This document shows positions 40,510 through 49,489 of a stretch of 64,000 nt of DNA, in pieces. The stretch is taken from NCBI RefSeq assembly GCF_012939955.1, contig NZ_SPMY01000019.1:155814-219813 (forward strand). The letters run 5' to 3'. Under the pieces are notes generated by a model that worked only from the letters and a program-made list of their open reading frames with translations, searched no databases and was not told the origin of the DNA. Source of the DNA: Candidatus Accumulibacter phosphatis (lineage in GTDB: Bacteria > Pseudomonadota > Gammaproteobacteria > Burkholderiales > Rhodocyclaceae). A program made the translations under genes and the position numbers. Within the stretch, counting starts at the first letter, position 1; the number at the start of each line of letters is the position of its first letter.

Positions 40510-41545
40510 TCCTTCATGCTGCAGGTGAAATTTACCCAACCCGACGGATTGGGGCATGCCCATATACGTGACAATATCGATAATGGTGGCCCGGACACGG
40601 GATTCGGTAATTTGCCGCTCGGAGGTTCGGGAGAGCAGGCAGTCGCCCAGTTGCTTCAGCCAGCACATCATGTTCTCCGCAAAGCTGCATCGGTCGTAGC
40701 CGCTATCGCTCTTCCAGGCGGGGTTTCCCTTGGCGTCGATATTTTTGAGAATGGCGCCAGGGGAATGACCGTCTCCCCAGTAAAGAGCGCCGTCGCCCGA
40801 CGGAATGGTCGCACGGGCGTCCCGGTCCGCAATGGCGATATGGCAGCCTTTCGGGTTGTAAGCGCCGGCAGACACTTGGGAGACTTCGCTTTCCACTTGG
40901 TCAAGCAGACACCCGGGAACACTTCGTCGTCTGCCCAATCAGTCGTCGTAACTTTAACGATCATTGCAGAGCGGGTAGCCACCCCGTATCATGAAACATA
41001 TTGAGGCGCGGTATGCTCGCCGACCAAAGTTAGAGGCACCAGGGGTGGTGCTTGACAGAGGCATCAGAGTGGGTCCGCCCGGCTCTTTTCCTGGCATCGC
41101 GACGTCATTGTCGGCGATGCTTTTTTGCGTCCGAAGATGGCGTTGTTTCACATTAACACCGATGATGTTCTTGGTGGTCTTCTCGTTGACGGCCAAGTGG
41201 AGCTGGCACCAGGTGCTACGCTTGCCGACTCTGTGCGGACGTACGCTCCATTCGCCTTCGCCGAAAATCTTCATGCCGGGCGAGTGGGCCACGACATACG
41301 TCGGCTCTTGGCGTGATCGGCCCTGGATCGTCATCGAGATCTCATGAGAGGTCTGGATGGCCGTTTCCGAGTACTGCAGCCCGGGCTTGGCCCCGATTGA
41401 GCAGCGAACGGTCGTACGCCGGCCAGTTCGTTACCCGATAGCGCTGCTTTAGCTCAGCGTTGCCAGCCTCCGTACTTAGCTTCGCTGGCATCGCGCCGTC
41501 GGGGGAAAAGCAGCTTGGTCTCAGACATGGCGGCCGCCTGACCAC
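40510..41545 (-). pseudogene. IS5 family transposase remnant
   Basis: Decayed transposase in at least three frames, with internal loss. Readable blocks, 5' to 3': KQRYRVTNWPAYDRSLLNRG (near 41430), MKIFGEGEWSVRP and GKRSTWCQLHLAVNEKT (near 41230-41160), LLDQVESEVSQVSAGAYN (near 40890), and RCSFAENMMCWLKQLGDCLL then TESRVRATIIDIVTYMGMPQ (near 40680-40550). These match IS5-family DDE transposases, but from a different element than that at 28.6 kb. Terminal repeats were not recognised. It separates wecB from the CgeB-GT4 gene. Confidence 0.75.
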
Positions 41546-41620
41546 CATCAATGACCAAATCATTATGGCGTGGGCACCAGGCCCAACCGAAAAGCATTGA
41601 GATACTTTTCACAGACTCAA

Positions 41621-42748
41621 TCAGAAAAATGGGAGACCCAAACGGATGGCGGCCAGTATACGGTGCGAGGCTTTGCCGTCTCCGTACGGATTGATGGCCC
41701 GGGCCATGGCTTGGTAGGCATCGTCGACGTCCAGAAGGCGGAAGCTTTCCGAAATGATTCGATCGATGTCAGTACCGACCAGTTTGACCGTACCTGCCTC
41801 GAGCCCTTCGGGTCTTTCGGTGGTGTCACGCATCACCAGGACAGGTTTACCGAGCGATGGCGCTTCTTCCTGGACGCCCCCTGAATCGGTGATGATCAGA
41901 CTAGCCCTGCTCATCAGGTAGACGAAGGGCAGATAATCCAATGGATCGAGGAGGTGTACGTTCCTAGCAGCGCCCAGGATGCGGCGCACCGGCTCTTGGA
42001 CGCATGGATTGAGGTGTACCGGATAGACGATGTCGACGTCCGGACGGCGACTGAGCGCCTTCAAAGCCTGGCAGATGCGCTCGAAGCCATCTCCGAAGTT
42101 TTCCCGCCGATGGCCGGTGACAAGAATTAGGCGTTTGTCGGGAGAAAGGTAGTCAAACTGCCGCCGGAATTGTTCGTTCAGCGCCGGGGTGGACTGAATT
42201 TTTTCAATGACTTGTTGGAGGGCGTCGATAACTGTATTGCCGGTTACATGAATGCGGCTGTTGGCAATCCCTTCGCTGACCAAACATTGCCGAGCTCGCT
42301 CGGTGGGGGCAAAGTGCATGGCAGCAAGGCGGCCGACGAGGCTCCGGTTCATTTCTTCGGGCCAGGGAGCATAGATGTTACCCGTGCGCAATCCGGCTTC
42401 GACATGGCCAACCGGGATTTTTTCGTAATAAGCAGCCAGCGCCACTGCCATCGTCGTGGTGGTATCGCCGTGAACAAGCAGAAGATCGTAGCGAGTGCGC
42501 TTGAGAAGATCGCGCATGCCCAGCAGGATGTTGCTGGTGATATCAGTGAGGTCCTGGCCCGGTTTCATAATGTTCAGGTCATGCTCGGGGCGAATCTCGA
42601 ACAGGTCTAGTACCTGGTCAAGCATTTGCCGGTGCTGGGCCGTCACGCAGACTTCGATTTGCACGTCCGGAGCTGACTTGAGAATGTTGACAACGGGTGC
42701 CATCTTGATGGCCTCGGGGCGCGTCCCAAAAACGGAAAGGATTCTCAT
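41621..42748 (-). CDS. wecB: UDP-N-acetylglucosamine 2-epimerase (non-hydrolysing)
   Basis: 375-aa cytoplasmic enzyme interconverting UDP-GlcNAc and UDP-ManNAc. Family blocks are complete: [15 protein letters not shown] (residues 5-19), [50 protein letters not shown] and [20 protein letters not shown]. Length equals that of the family. It supplies ManNAc (or a derivative) for the locus' polysaccharide. It lies 2 bp downstream of the TPR-methyltransferase gene, so co-transcription is very likely. The non-hydrolysing WecB type is preferred over the hydrolysing NeuC type from overall similarity, but this cannot be fully separated by eye. Confidence 0.93.
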   Translation of the reverse strand: MRILSVFGTRPEAIKMAPVVNILKSAPDVQIEVCVTAQHRQMLDQVLDLFEIRPEHDLNIMKPGQDLTDITSNILLGMRDLLKRTRYDLLLVHGDTTTTMAVALAAYYEKIPVGHVEAGLRTGNIYAPWPEEMNRSLVGRLAAMHFAPTERARQCLVSEGIANSRIHVTGNTVIDALQQVIEKIQSTPALNEQFRRQFDYLSPDKRLILVTGHRRENFGDGFERICQALKALSRRPDVDIVYPVHLNPCVQEPVRRILGAARNVHLLDPLDYLPFVYLMSRASLIITDSGGVQEEAPSLGKPVLVMRDTTERPEGLEAGTVKLVGTDIDRIISESFRLLDVDDAYQAMARAINPYGDGKASHRILAAIRLGLPFF

Positions 42749-42750
42749 TT

Positions 42751-44162
42751 CTACCTTAAGTGCGATGAATTGGCGACAGATAGCAGACAGGCGTCTTTTT
42801 CCAGTCTGGTCTCTGTTACTTCGAATCGAAGATTTGCAGCGGCAAACTCGCCTTGCCAGAGTTGCACGATTTCCTTCTCATCTTCGCGGATGTAGTCGTC
42901 GAGCAGCAGATCCACGCGAGCGCCCTTGAAATGGCCAAGAATAAGCGGGGCAGCAGGGTAACGGGCATGCTTACCAGTAGCGGACGGCGGGCCATCGACC
43001 AGGACCAGCAAACGCAGTTCGGTGGCGAGCTGGCGTTGAGCAAGCTTAGCGAGGATATCGTGGCAGTCGTAATAGGAATAGGCGTTGCCGTTGGCAGCAG
43101 CGTAGTCTTTAAGCGGTACCAGATGGAGCTGTACGGCTTCTGCCAAACCGGCTTGTTGGAGTTGATTCAGCGTCCTGCGGTAATAGTGCTCCAGGTGATC
43201 GAAGGAGACGACTTCGATGCTCCGTTTGCCTTGGCGGCGAAGGGACATCTTGGAGACAGCCTTGGCGATGATCACTGTGGAGATGCCTGAGCCAAATTCG
43301 AGAATCAGGTCATAGTCGTTGATTTCGAGCAACTCGATGAGATAAAGCGCGAAGTCGGGGCTGATCGGCCAGCTATGACGTTCGGTGTTGATGTTCGGAA
43401 GTTCGCCGGTGGCGAAGTAACTGTGTAAGCCAACCACAGCTTCGATTTGCTTGGCGGCATTGGCGACTTCTATTTTCAGGCTGGAGTCGAGGAACTTGCG
43501 AACTCTAATGAGGTCGTCGGCTTGTTTCTTGAGCTGAGCCGCCAAGTCGGTTTGTTGTTGCCTGAGCATGTGAGTAATGTCTTCAATGCCTTTGGCGACG
43601 GAGGGTAGTGTTGAAGCGTTAGCGACCACCACTTCCCCAGTCCCAACCTGTACGAGAGGGGGCCCACCGGGAAGGCCGAGTTGAGCAAACTGCTGCCGAG
43701 TTCTCGCCTCAACAAGCAGTCCAAATTCCGCGCCCGGGGTACCAACGGCAATGGCGCTCTCGAAATGCTGGAGGGCTTGCGACTGCCGGCCAACAACGGC
43801 TGCCGCACGCCCAAGGCTGTTATGAACCCCGGCGACCAAGATCTGGGTGAGAAGCTTCTTACTACAACCCCAGTCTTTGGCAAGTCGAATGAATTCCCGG
43901 GCAACCCCGGAGTTGTTGGCTTGCAGGTTACCGGCGGCAGCGAGGAGCGCAAGCTTGGCGCGGTCAGGGTGGTGCTGCAGGGCACCGCGTTCTATCTTGG
44001 TCAAACCGTCCCAGTCACCAAATTGCCACTGGATGCGGGCGCGTTCGAGTAGGTTTTCGTCGTAGGGAACAAGGGCTGATCTGGCTCAACGTCGACGATC
44101 TGCATCGGTATAGCTTGTACCTTCTTGGCCTTACGGCGCCTGCTGGCCGGTTTCTTGCTCAC
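42751..44162 (-). CDS. TPR-SAM methyltransferase-like protein, early frameshift
   Basis: The intact frame 42751-44004 (417 aa) starts inside a longer gene. The likely start is GTG at 44162, overlapping the upstream stop as GTGA; it reads [20 protein letters not shown]. Near 44083 a C3 run appears one base short, after which [20 protein letters not shown] leads into the intact frame. An N-terminal tetratricopeptide-like part ([20 protein letters not shown]) is followed by a heptad stretch and, from about residue 215, a class I methyltransferase-like domain ([54 protein letters not shown]). It probably modifies a sugar or lipid in the capsule pathway; the substrate is unknown. Confidence 0.78.
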
Positions 44163-45499
44163 AACGCGGGCTCCCGCAAGAGCAAATCCTTGATCAAGTC
44201 GATTTGCGCTTCTGCCCTTACCAGTTCTTCATGCATTCGCTGCTGGCGGTGGATAATTTCAAGGTTGTCGCTTTCTTGCTGCTGCAACCGTTGCTGCGCG
44301 TCGTGGAGCCGTCCAGTCAACACCAACGTTTCCTTGTCCAGCTCCGCCTTCGCCAATTTCAACTGCTCGATCTGTTGCGCCTGTTGCTTCAGCGCTTCAA
44401 GCTGCGCCAGCCCCTCCGCAGCCAGCTTGGCCTGCTCGTCCCGAGCCTGGGTGAGCTGTTGAATCTGCACCTGCCGGTCGGCAGCGAGCTTTTCCTGGGC
44501 CGCTTTCGCCTGGTTGGCTTGCTCCAGTTGGGTTTTCTGCTCGGCGACTTGCTTGGTCGCTGTATCGCGTTCCTGCTGCAGCTTGTCGAGTTGAGCCTGA
44601 CGCTCGCCAGCCAGCTTGGCCTGCTCGTCCCGAGCCTGGGTAAGCTGTTGAATCTGCACCTGCCGGTCGGCAGCGAGCTTTTCCTGGGCCGCTTTCGCCT
44701 GGTTGGCTTGCTCCAGTTGAGCATTCTGATCAGCGAGTTTCCCGGCCTGCTCATCGCACGCCTGGTCTAACTGCCTCAACTGCGCCTGTAGACCGGCGAC
44801 CTGTTGCGCCAGCTCCAGGCTGCGGAGTTGCAGGATATTGCGTTGCAGTGTCCAGCACGGGCAATCGGGATCCTGGCTATCATCTTCAGACAATAAGTCG
44901 AAGCCATGGTCTTCCAACCAGCGTACTATCCGCGGCGCGGGCTCAGCCCCCTCGTAAAGGGGCTCGCGGCCACAACGTAGTTTCACCTGGCTAAACCGTT
45001 GTAGTTGTGTTCCGTCCCACAGCGCCTGCAGAACCGGCAGCTCTTCGCCAGGCAGGTCAATCACGAGCAGATTGTCCCCTCCCGCGTCCACCTGCAGCGG
45101 TTCAAGCAAGGTCCTCGCAGCAACGGCTTCAATCGGCACTTCCTCCAGGGGTTTCAGCCCCGGCAAAAGCTGCAACAGGCCGGTTGCCGGGTGAAGGCTG
45201 CCGGTTTCGGGCAGGCTGTACCGATGAAAAACAGCCGGCCCTGCGATGCCGGCAACGGCATTGCATAGCACCTGCACATTGGGCAGCTCGTCCGTCCGCA
45301 CCCGCAAGGCTGCAGCGACTTGCGCGTCAGCCTCAACGAGGACTAGCCTTTTCGGCTGCAGGGACAGATAGGCATCGAGTTCGCTGCATTGGCCAGAGCC
45401 AAGATGCACAAGGGTATCAATTACCTGCTGCGTCTCCCACTCCTGTGCGGTCGATCCTTCTTCCACGGGCGTCATTAGTGCCTGGCTTTCTAACCGCAT
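44159..45499 (-). CDS. FkbM-like methyltransferase with long coiled coil
   Basis: 446 aa. Residues about 30-225 resemble an FkbM/class I methyltransferase fold (IDTLVHLGSGQCSELDAYLS, RLVLVEADAQVAAALR, DNLLVIDLPGEELPVLQAL). Residues about 230-435 are a strongly heptad-patterned Gln/Ala/Lys-rich coiled coil containing a 110-bp direct DNA repeat. It overlaps the upstream gene by 10 bp and the downstream GTG start by 4 bp, so the three are translationally coupled. A coiled coil on a methyltransferase recalls chain-length regulators of O-antigens such as WbdD, where a coiled coil acts as a molecular ruler; that function here is inference. Confidence 0.78.
   Translation of the reverse strand: MRLESQALMTPVEEGSTAQEWETQQVIDTLVHLGSGQCSELDAYLSLQPKRLVLVEADAQVAAALRVRTDELPNVQVLCNAVAGIAGPAVFHRYSLPETGSLHPATGLLQLLPGLKPLEEVPIEAVAARTLLEPLQVDAGGDNLLVIDLPGEELPVLQALWDGTQLQRFSQVKLRCGREPLYEGAEPAPRIVRWLEDHGFDLLSEDDSQDPDCPCWTLQRNILQLRSLELAQQVAGLQAQLRQLDQACDEQAGKLADQNAQLEQANQAKAAQEKLAADRQVQIQQLTQARDEQAKLAGERQAQLDKLQQERDTATKQVAEQKTQLEQANQAKAAQEKLAADRQVQIQQLTQARDEQAKLAAEGLAQLEALKQQAQQIEQLKLAKAELDKETLVLTGRLHDAQQRLQQQESDNLEIIHRQQRMHEELVRAEAQIDLIKDLLLREPAL
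44421..44719. repeat. 110-bp direct repeat within coiled-coil coding sequence
   Basis: Copies at 44421-44530 and 44610-44719 are nearly identical (one visible mismatch, GTGAGC versus GTAAGC). They are separated by a 79-bp divergent spacer that also encodes coiled coil. The copies encode the same heptad block beginning LEQANQAKAAQEKLAADRQ. High nucleotide identity suggests recent duplication and scope for copy-number change. Confidence 0.85.
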
Positions 45500-47370
45500 G
45501 CTTGCCTGCCTTCCGAAATGCCGAATTCGATGTAGTGGACGAGCGGATTAACGCCAGCTGCTGCGACGTCCGGATTCGATTGTAGATAGTACCTGGTGTC
45601 AAACATAGGAGAGGGATTGCGACCTTCGGCAGTGCCGAAGCGGAGGTAGTGCTCGGCTGGATCGATTCTGCCGGAGATCACATCCGGATATTCGGCGAGA
45701 TACCACTCCTTGTCAAACAGCCCCGATCTATTGAGTACCTCAACCTGTCTGCGAAGCTTCTCTTTCTTTCTGTCTGGACGCCTGAACGGTCGGACAAGAG
45801 TACGGAGGAATTTTTGGTTTGTCCAAGCGGCGGCTTTCTTCTCGGGAGCTTTTAGTTGAAGCTCCCGTGCAAGCTCTGTTGATTCCTCCACTTCTGGGGA
45901 TTTCTCATCGGGAACGGGGTTTTCACGCGTCAGAGTTTCCTGATACTTCAGGAAGTAGAATTCAAGCTCTTCCTGAACTTGGTGAAGTTGTTCGAGGAGC
46001 AACTCGTTCTCTTCCAGCGCTTCGCGCTTGCTCGCTTCAATCGTCTGATTGTTGACGTCCCCCTCTTGACGAGCCTTCTCGATCAACGCCATCCGGGCGA
46101 GCATCTGCTGCAACTCCGCGCCCGTCGCCGCTTGTGCCTGCTCAAGCTGTTGCTTCTCCAGGATACCTTCTCCAGTCTTTCCTGCACCTCGTGCAGTTGT
46201 ATCGAGCAGCAGACCATTCTCTTCCAGCGCTTCCCGCTTGCTCGCTTCAAGCGTCTGATTGCTGATCTCCCCTTCTTGCCGAGCCTTCTCGATCAATGCC
46301 ATCCGGGCGAGGATCTGCTGCAGCTCCACGCCCGTCGCCGCTTGTGCCTGCTCAAGTTGTTGCTTCTCCAGGAATACCTTCTCCAGTTCTTCCTGCACCT
46401 CGTGCAGTTGTATGAGCAGCAGACCATTCTCTTCCAGCGCTTCCCGCTTGCTCACTTGCAGCGATCGATTGCTGCCTTCCAGTTCTTCACCAGCCCGCTC
46501 CAACTTCAACGCGCGTGCTTTGAACTCCTCCAACTGCGCACCGGTCGCCGCATGAATTCCTTCGACCGTTTGCTTCTCCAACACCACGCGCTCAAATTCG
46601 CATTGCACCAAGTCTAATTTCGACCGAAGCTGATCACGATCTTGCCGCGTCTGAAGATAGCACTTGAGCAAGGCGTCGAGAGCGACCTCCGATGCTCGAG
46701 GCGGCAGGTCGCCTAATGGCTGCGCTCTGGCGTCCAACTCACTTTCCAGAGCACCTATGGACGGGTTGTCAGTTACTAAACGCCGCGCCAGGAAGCGCTC
46801 GGTTTCGCCGGACGAAGGCGGTTCCCGGCCTACCGATTCCGTTGCGACGTTCAGAGCAAGCCCGATTGTTCGCGTGGTTTCGGCTAGTGTGTGTGGGTTT
46901 TCGTTGGCGGACTCCGCACTCAGCAGGAGAGCGCGCTGACGATAACGACGCTGAAAGCGGATCAAATGACGTGTGTTGACTTCCCAGTCCTTAATAAACT
47001 GGAAGGGCTCAATGCCGCACATCAAAGCCTGCGCCAAGGCAGTTTCAGCTCGTGTAAAAAACAGCAGGAACTGCGCATCCGGATAGCGGGCAGCCCAGAA
47101 GTCGAGCAGCCACGGGCAGCGGTTGACTACTAGACGCTCGGAATCGGGGTCGTCGTCCGTTAGCAGCGACGCAAGCGCTTCCTGCATTGACATATCCGGT
47201 TGCAGGGCCTGCCGTAATTGCAGCGGATCTGCGACACTACTGGTCGCCAATAGTTGATCCTGCCACCCGGAAACGGCATCGTCGGCAGCCTCTAGTCCCG
47301 CGTCTGCCAAAGTGGGAACCACCATTTCCCAACCGGTGTAAGGACAACCTGTAGCAATTACCAGCTTCAT
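45490..47370 (-). CDS. Sulfotransferase-like N-terminus, coiled coil, YPDV repeats
   Basis: 626 aa. The N-terminus (MKLVIATGCPYTGWEMVVPT) resembles the PAPS-binding P-loop of sulfotransferases, and residues about 85-170 have RCPWLLDFWAARYPDAQFLL, in the style of that family; the assignment is tentative. Residues about 235-480 are a coiled coil made of 70-residue repeats. The C-terminus has two copies of the YPDV repeat (DKEWYLAEYPDVISG then GTAEGR; LQSNPDVAAAGVNPLVHYIE). In the middle coiled-coil unit residues DTTARGAGKTGEGI replace the expected heptads because of two compensating indels near 46168 and 46200. A promoter lies about 85 bp upstream. It heads the post-export half of the operon. 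Confidence 0.7.
   Translation of the reverse strand: MKLVIATGCPYTGWEMVVPTLADAGLEAADDAVSGWQDQLLATSSVADPLQLRQALQPDMSMQEALASLLTDDDPDSERLVVNRCPWLLDFWAARYPDAQFLLFFTRAETALAQALMCGIEPFQFIKDWEVNTRHLIRFQRRYRQRALLLSAESANENPHTLAETTRTIGLALNVATESVGREPPSSGETERFLARRLVTDNPSIGALESELDARAQPLGDLPPRASEVALDALLKCYLQTRQDRDQLRSKLDLVQCEFERVVLEKQTVEGIHAATGAQLEEFKARALKLERAGEELEGSNRSLQVSKREALEENGLLLIQLHEVQEELEKVFLEKQQLEQAQAATGVELQQILARMALIEKARQEGEISNQTLEASKREALEENGLLLDTTARGAGKTGEGILEKQQLEQAQAATGAELQQMLARMALIEKARQEGDVNNQTIEASKREALEENELLLEQLHQVQEELEFYFLKYQETLTRENPVPDEKSPEVEESTELARELQLKAPEKKAAAWTNQKFLRTLVRPFRRPDRKKEKLRRQVEVLNRSGLFDKEWYLAEYPDVISGRIDPAEHYLRFGTAEGRNPSPMFDTRYYLQSNPDVAAAGVNPLVHYIEFGISEGRQACG
46008..46637. repeat. 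210-bp tandem repeat in coiled-coil coding region
   Basis: Units begin at about 46008, 46218 and 46428 (each starting TTCTCTTCCAGCGCTTC on the plus strand), a period of exactly 210 bp or 70 codons. Units 1 and 2 are most alike and the third diverges toward its end. The period is a whole number of heptads (10 x 7), so copy changes keep the coiled-coil register. Confidence 0.8.
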
Positions 47371-47455
47371 GTCTATCTGATCCCGTTATTTGGAACAATG
47401 CCACATCGCACGACGACGACGGCCAAAGCAGCATCTCCCCTTTTCCGACTCTGGC

Positions 47456-47484
47456 TGTATAGCCGTCAACCGTTCTCCGAACAA
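47456..47484 (-). promoter_or_regulatory. Sigma70-type promoter of the 45-47 kb polysaccharide genes
   Basis: On the minus strand TTGTTC (47484-47479), a 17-base spacer and TATACA (47461-47456). It lies in the 295-bp gap between the kpsD-like gene and the sulfotransferase-like gene and predicts a leader of about 80 bases. The remaining gap (to 47665) shows nothing else definite. Confidence 0.5.
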
Positions 47485-47665
47485 GACACTCAACTCACAC
47501 CGGCCTGGTGCCCATCGTAGTCAGTCCAACAGACTCAATCCTCCATCGGGAAAGCCCCCTGGTGTAGGACTGTATTCTTAACGAGACTTCCAGCACGTGC
47601 GAAATAGGGTGAAAAACCTTGTGCTTGCTGGAAATCGGCGATCCTGCCCTGCGTGAAACAGCACA

Positions 47666-49489
47666 CTAGAAGTTATTCGCCACCCCCACAATGACGGCAA
47701 TCCGGAACAAGGCCTCCACCACATCCCTGAATATCTGACGAGACTTCACGTCGATTTTCGGGAGCACCATGATCCGGTCGCCCGCGCGTACAGTCGGCGC
47801 ACTGCCTCCAAAAAAGCCGCTCTTGGCCTCGTCAAAGCTGCCATCGCGGTGGGCAACGACCACTCTTGAGGCATCGGCATTCTGGGTGTAACCCCCCGCG
47901 TTCTGGATGTAGTCCGCAAGCGTCAGAGACGGATCGAAGGCGATGGTATTCGGAAAGATGACCTCGCCACCCACCAGCACCAAGCCATCCTTCGTCGGGA
48001 CCCGGAGCCGGTCGCCATTCTCCAGCAACAGTTGGTCGCGATCAGCGGCCTGGGCTATGTACACCTGCCCGGACGGCTCGATCTTCTTGCCTCGTTCTAC
48101 CCACTGAAGGAGAAGCTCTGCCTCTTCCTTGCGCAGTTGCGCTTCTTGATTGGTCCCCGAGCGCGCCGTCAAGGCCGCATTCTCCAGAAACAGGAGCGTC
48201 GTTTTCAGGGCCTCGCGCTGCCGCTCCTGGGCACTCAGGCGGAAGAGTTGCAGGTTCTCCGAGTCGGAGCGCTCGGAAAACTGGATCTGGCTTATGAGGG
48301 CGCCCAGCTTGGTGCCATAAGGAAGCACGTATTCGTGAACGCTTTCGTGCTCACCCTCGACCCGGACAGCGATGGTACCGGGTCTCTTGTCGGAGGTGAA
48401 CTCCAGCCCGTCTCCATTTCGTAGAGAAACGATCCACGCGTCGGAAAGCGGAAAGTACTCGGTGTTCTTTACGGTCCCCGTATTGCGCACCACGCGCACG
48501 TGCGTAGCCAGTGGTGAGGGCTTGGCAAGCTCGATCAGTTCAGCGACGGTCAAGGTCGGCTTGCTGAATTCGAATTGCTTGGCATTTTCTGCCAGGCCGC
48601 TGACTTTCACGGTGTTCTGGCGGGCACCCACGAAAATGACGTCGCCATCAGAGAGCTGGATCAGTGGAATCCGCCCCTCGAGCAAGAAATCGTAGAGGCT
48701 GACCGAGGCGCGCGTCGCATTGCCGCGCTTGACTTGAACATTGAGGAAGGACCCGCGCTCGGGATCGATGCCACCTGCCTGGTCGATGAAGTGCAGCAGG
48801 CTGTCCATGCTGGTGCCACTGTACAGGCCGGGGCGGTTAACAAAGCCGCTGACGAAGATGCGTACCGGCTGAGCCGCAGCCAGGCTGGCATAGCTCGACA
48901 CATTGGCACGAAAAACCTTGCTCGCGCCCGATGTAACGACGCGCTGCAAATCCTGATTGCGTACACCCAACACGTGTACCGGACCAACGTGCGGGATAAA
49001 GATGTTGCCCTTGGGATCAACGGTCAATGGCGCATCGAACTCGAAGGCACCCCACAAGCGGACCTGGATCTTGTCGCCGACAGCGACGGCGTAATCAGGA
49101 TTGAACTGCGTGGCGCCTTCACGGGCAAAAGCACCGCTGAAAAGATTGGCGCCAAAGACGTCGCTACTGACATTCGAAGAATAGTCAAAAAACTGAGGCG
49201 ACACCGTCCGGACATCAGGCACTACGGCGGCAGGGACAGCGGGCAGCTGTTGCGCCTTGGGCACTGGCGGTGTAACAGGCCGATTCTCGGCGGTGCCGAT
49301 ACCGAAGATGTCGGTATCGGCGGCGAAAGCTGCGGGGAAAGAAAGCCCAAGCAAGGCCAGCACGAGGACAAGCCATGCCAGAAATCTTACCCACGAGTCA
49401 CGCGTTGATGCGACACGCTGAGCACGGGCCTGTACGGTGAGCATTTTCGTGGTCGTTAAGCTAGCAGGCAGCCGCATCATGAGTTTCAA
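47666..49489 (-). CDS. Outer-membrane polysaccharide export protein (KpsD/Wza-like, SLBB)
   Basis: 607-aa OPX-family protein forming the periplasm-to-outside channel of capsule export. A signal sequence (WLVLVLALLGLSFPAAFAAD) sits after a basic N-terminus; no lipobox Cys is seen, as in KpsD rather than Wza. The polysaccharide export domain starts at about residue 130 (DYAVAVGDKIQVRLWGAFEF, GNIFIPHVGPVHVLG). SLBB domains follow (VFVSGFVNRPGLYSG-like block RIFVSGFVNRPGLYSG; TVKVSGLAENAKQFEF; VLVGGEVIFPNTIAFD). It overlaps kpsE by 4 bp (ATGA), so it is part of the kpsMTE operon. Confidence 0.9.
   Translation of the reverse strand: MKLMMRLPASLTTTKMLTVQARAQRVASTRDSWVRFLAWLVLVLALLGLSFPAAFAADTDIFGIGTAENRPVTPPVPKAQQLPAVPAAVVPDVRTVSPQFFDYSSNVSSDVFGANLFSGAFAREGATQFNPDYAVAVGDKIQVRLWGAFEFDAPLTVDPKGNIFIPHVGPVHVLGVRNQDLQRVVTSGASKVFRANVSSYASLAAAQPVRIFVSGFVNRPGLYSGTSMDSLLHFIDQAGGIDPERGSFLNVQVKRGNATRASVSLYDFLLEGRIPLIQLSDGDVIFVGARQNTVKVSGLAENAKQFEFSKPTLTVAELIELAKPSPLATHVRVVRNTGTVKNTEYFPLSDAWIVSLRNGDGLEFTSDKRPGTIAVRVEGEHESVHEYVLPYGTKLGALISQIQFSERSDSENLQLFRLSAQERQREALKTTLLFLENAALTARSGTNQEAQLRKEEAELLLQWVERGKKIEPSGQVYIAQAADRDQLLLENGDRLRVPTKDGLVLVGGEVIFPNTIAFDPSLTLADYIQNAGGYTQNADASRVVVAHRDGSFDEAKSGFFGGSAPTVRAGDRIMVLPKIDVKSRQIFRDVVEALFRIAVIVGVANNF

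Noticed and set aside
41451..41470. Another IS5-type end (CTCAGCGTTGCC)
   Set aside because: It lies inside readable transposase codons of the remnant and matches only about ten bases.
44421..46637. CRISPR-like array from repeated blocks
   Set aside because: Repeats are 110 and 210 bp, in frame, and encode coiled coil; there are no short repeat-spacer units and no cas genes.
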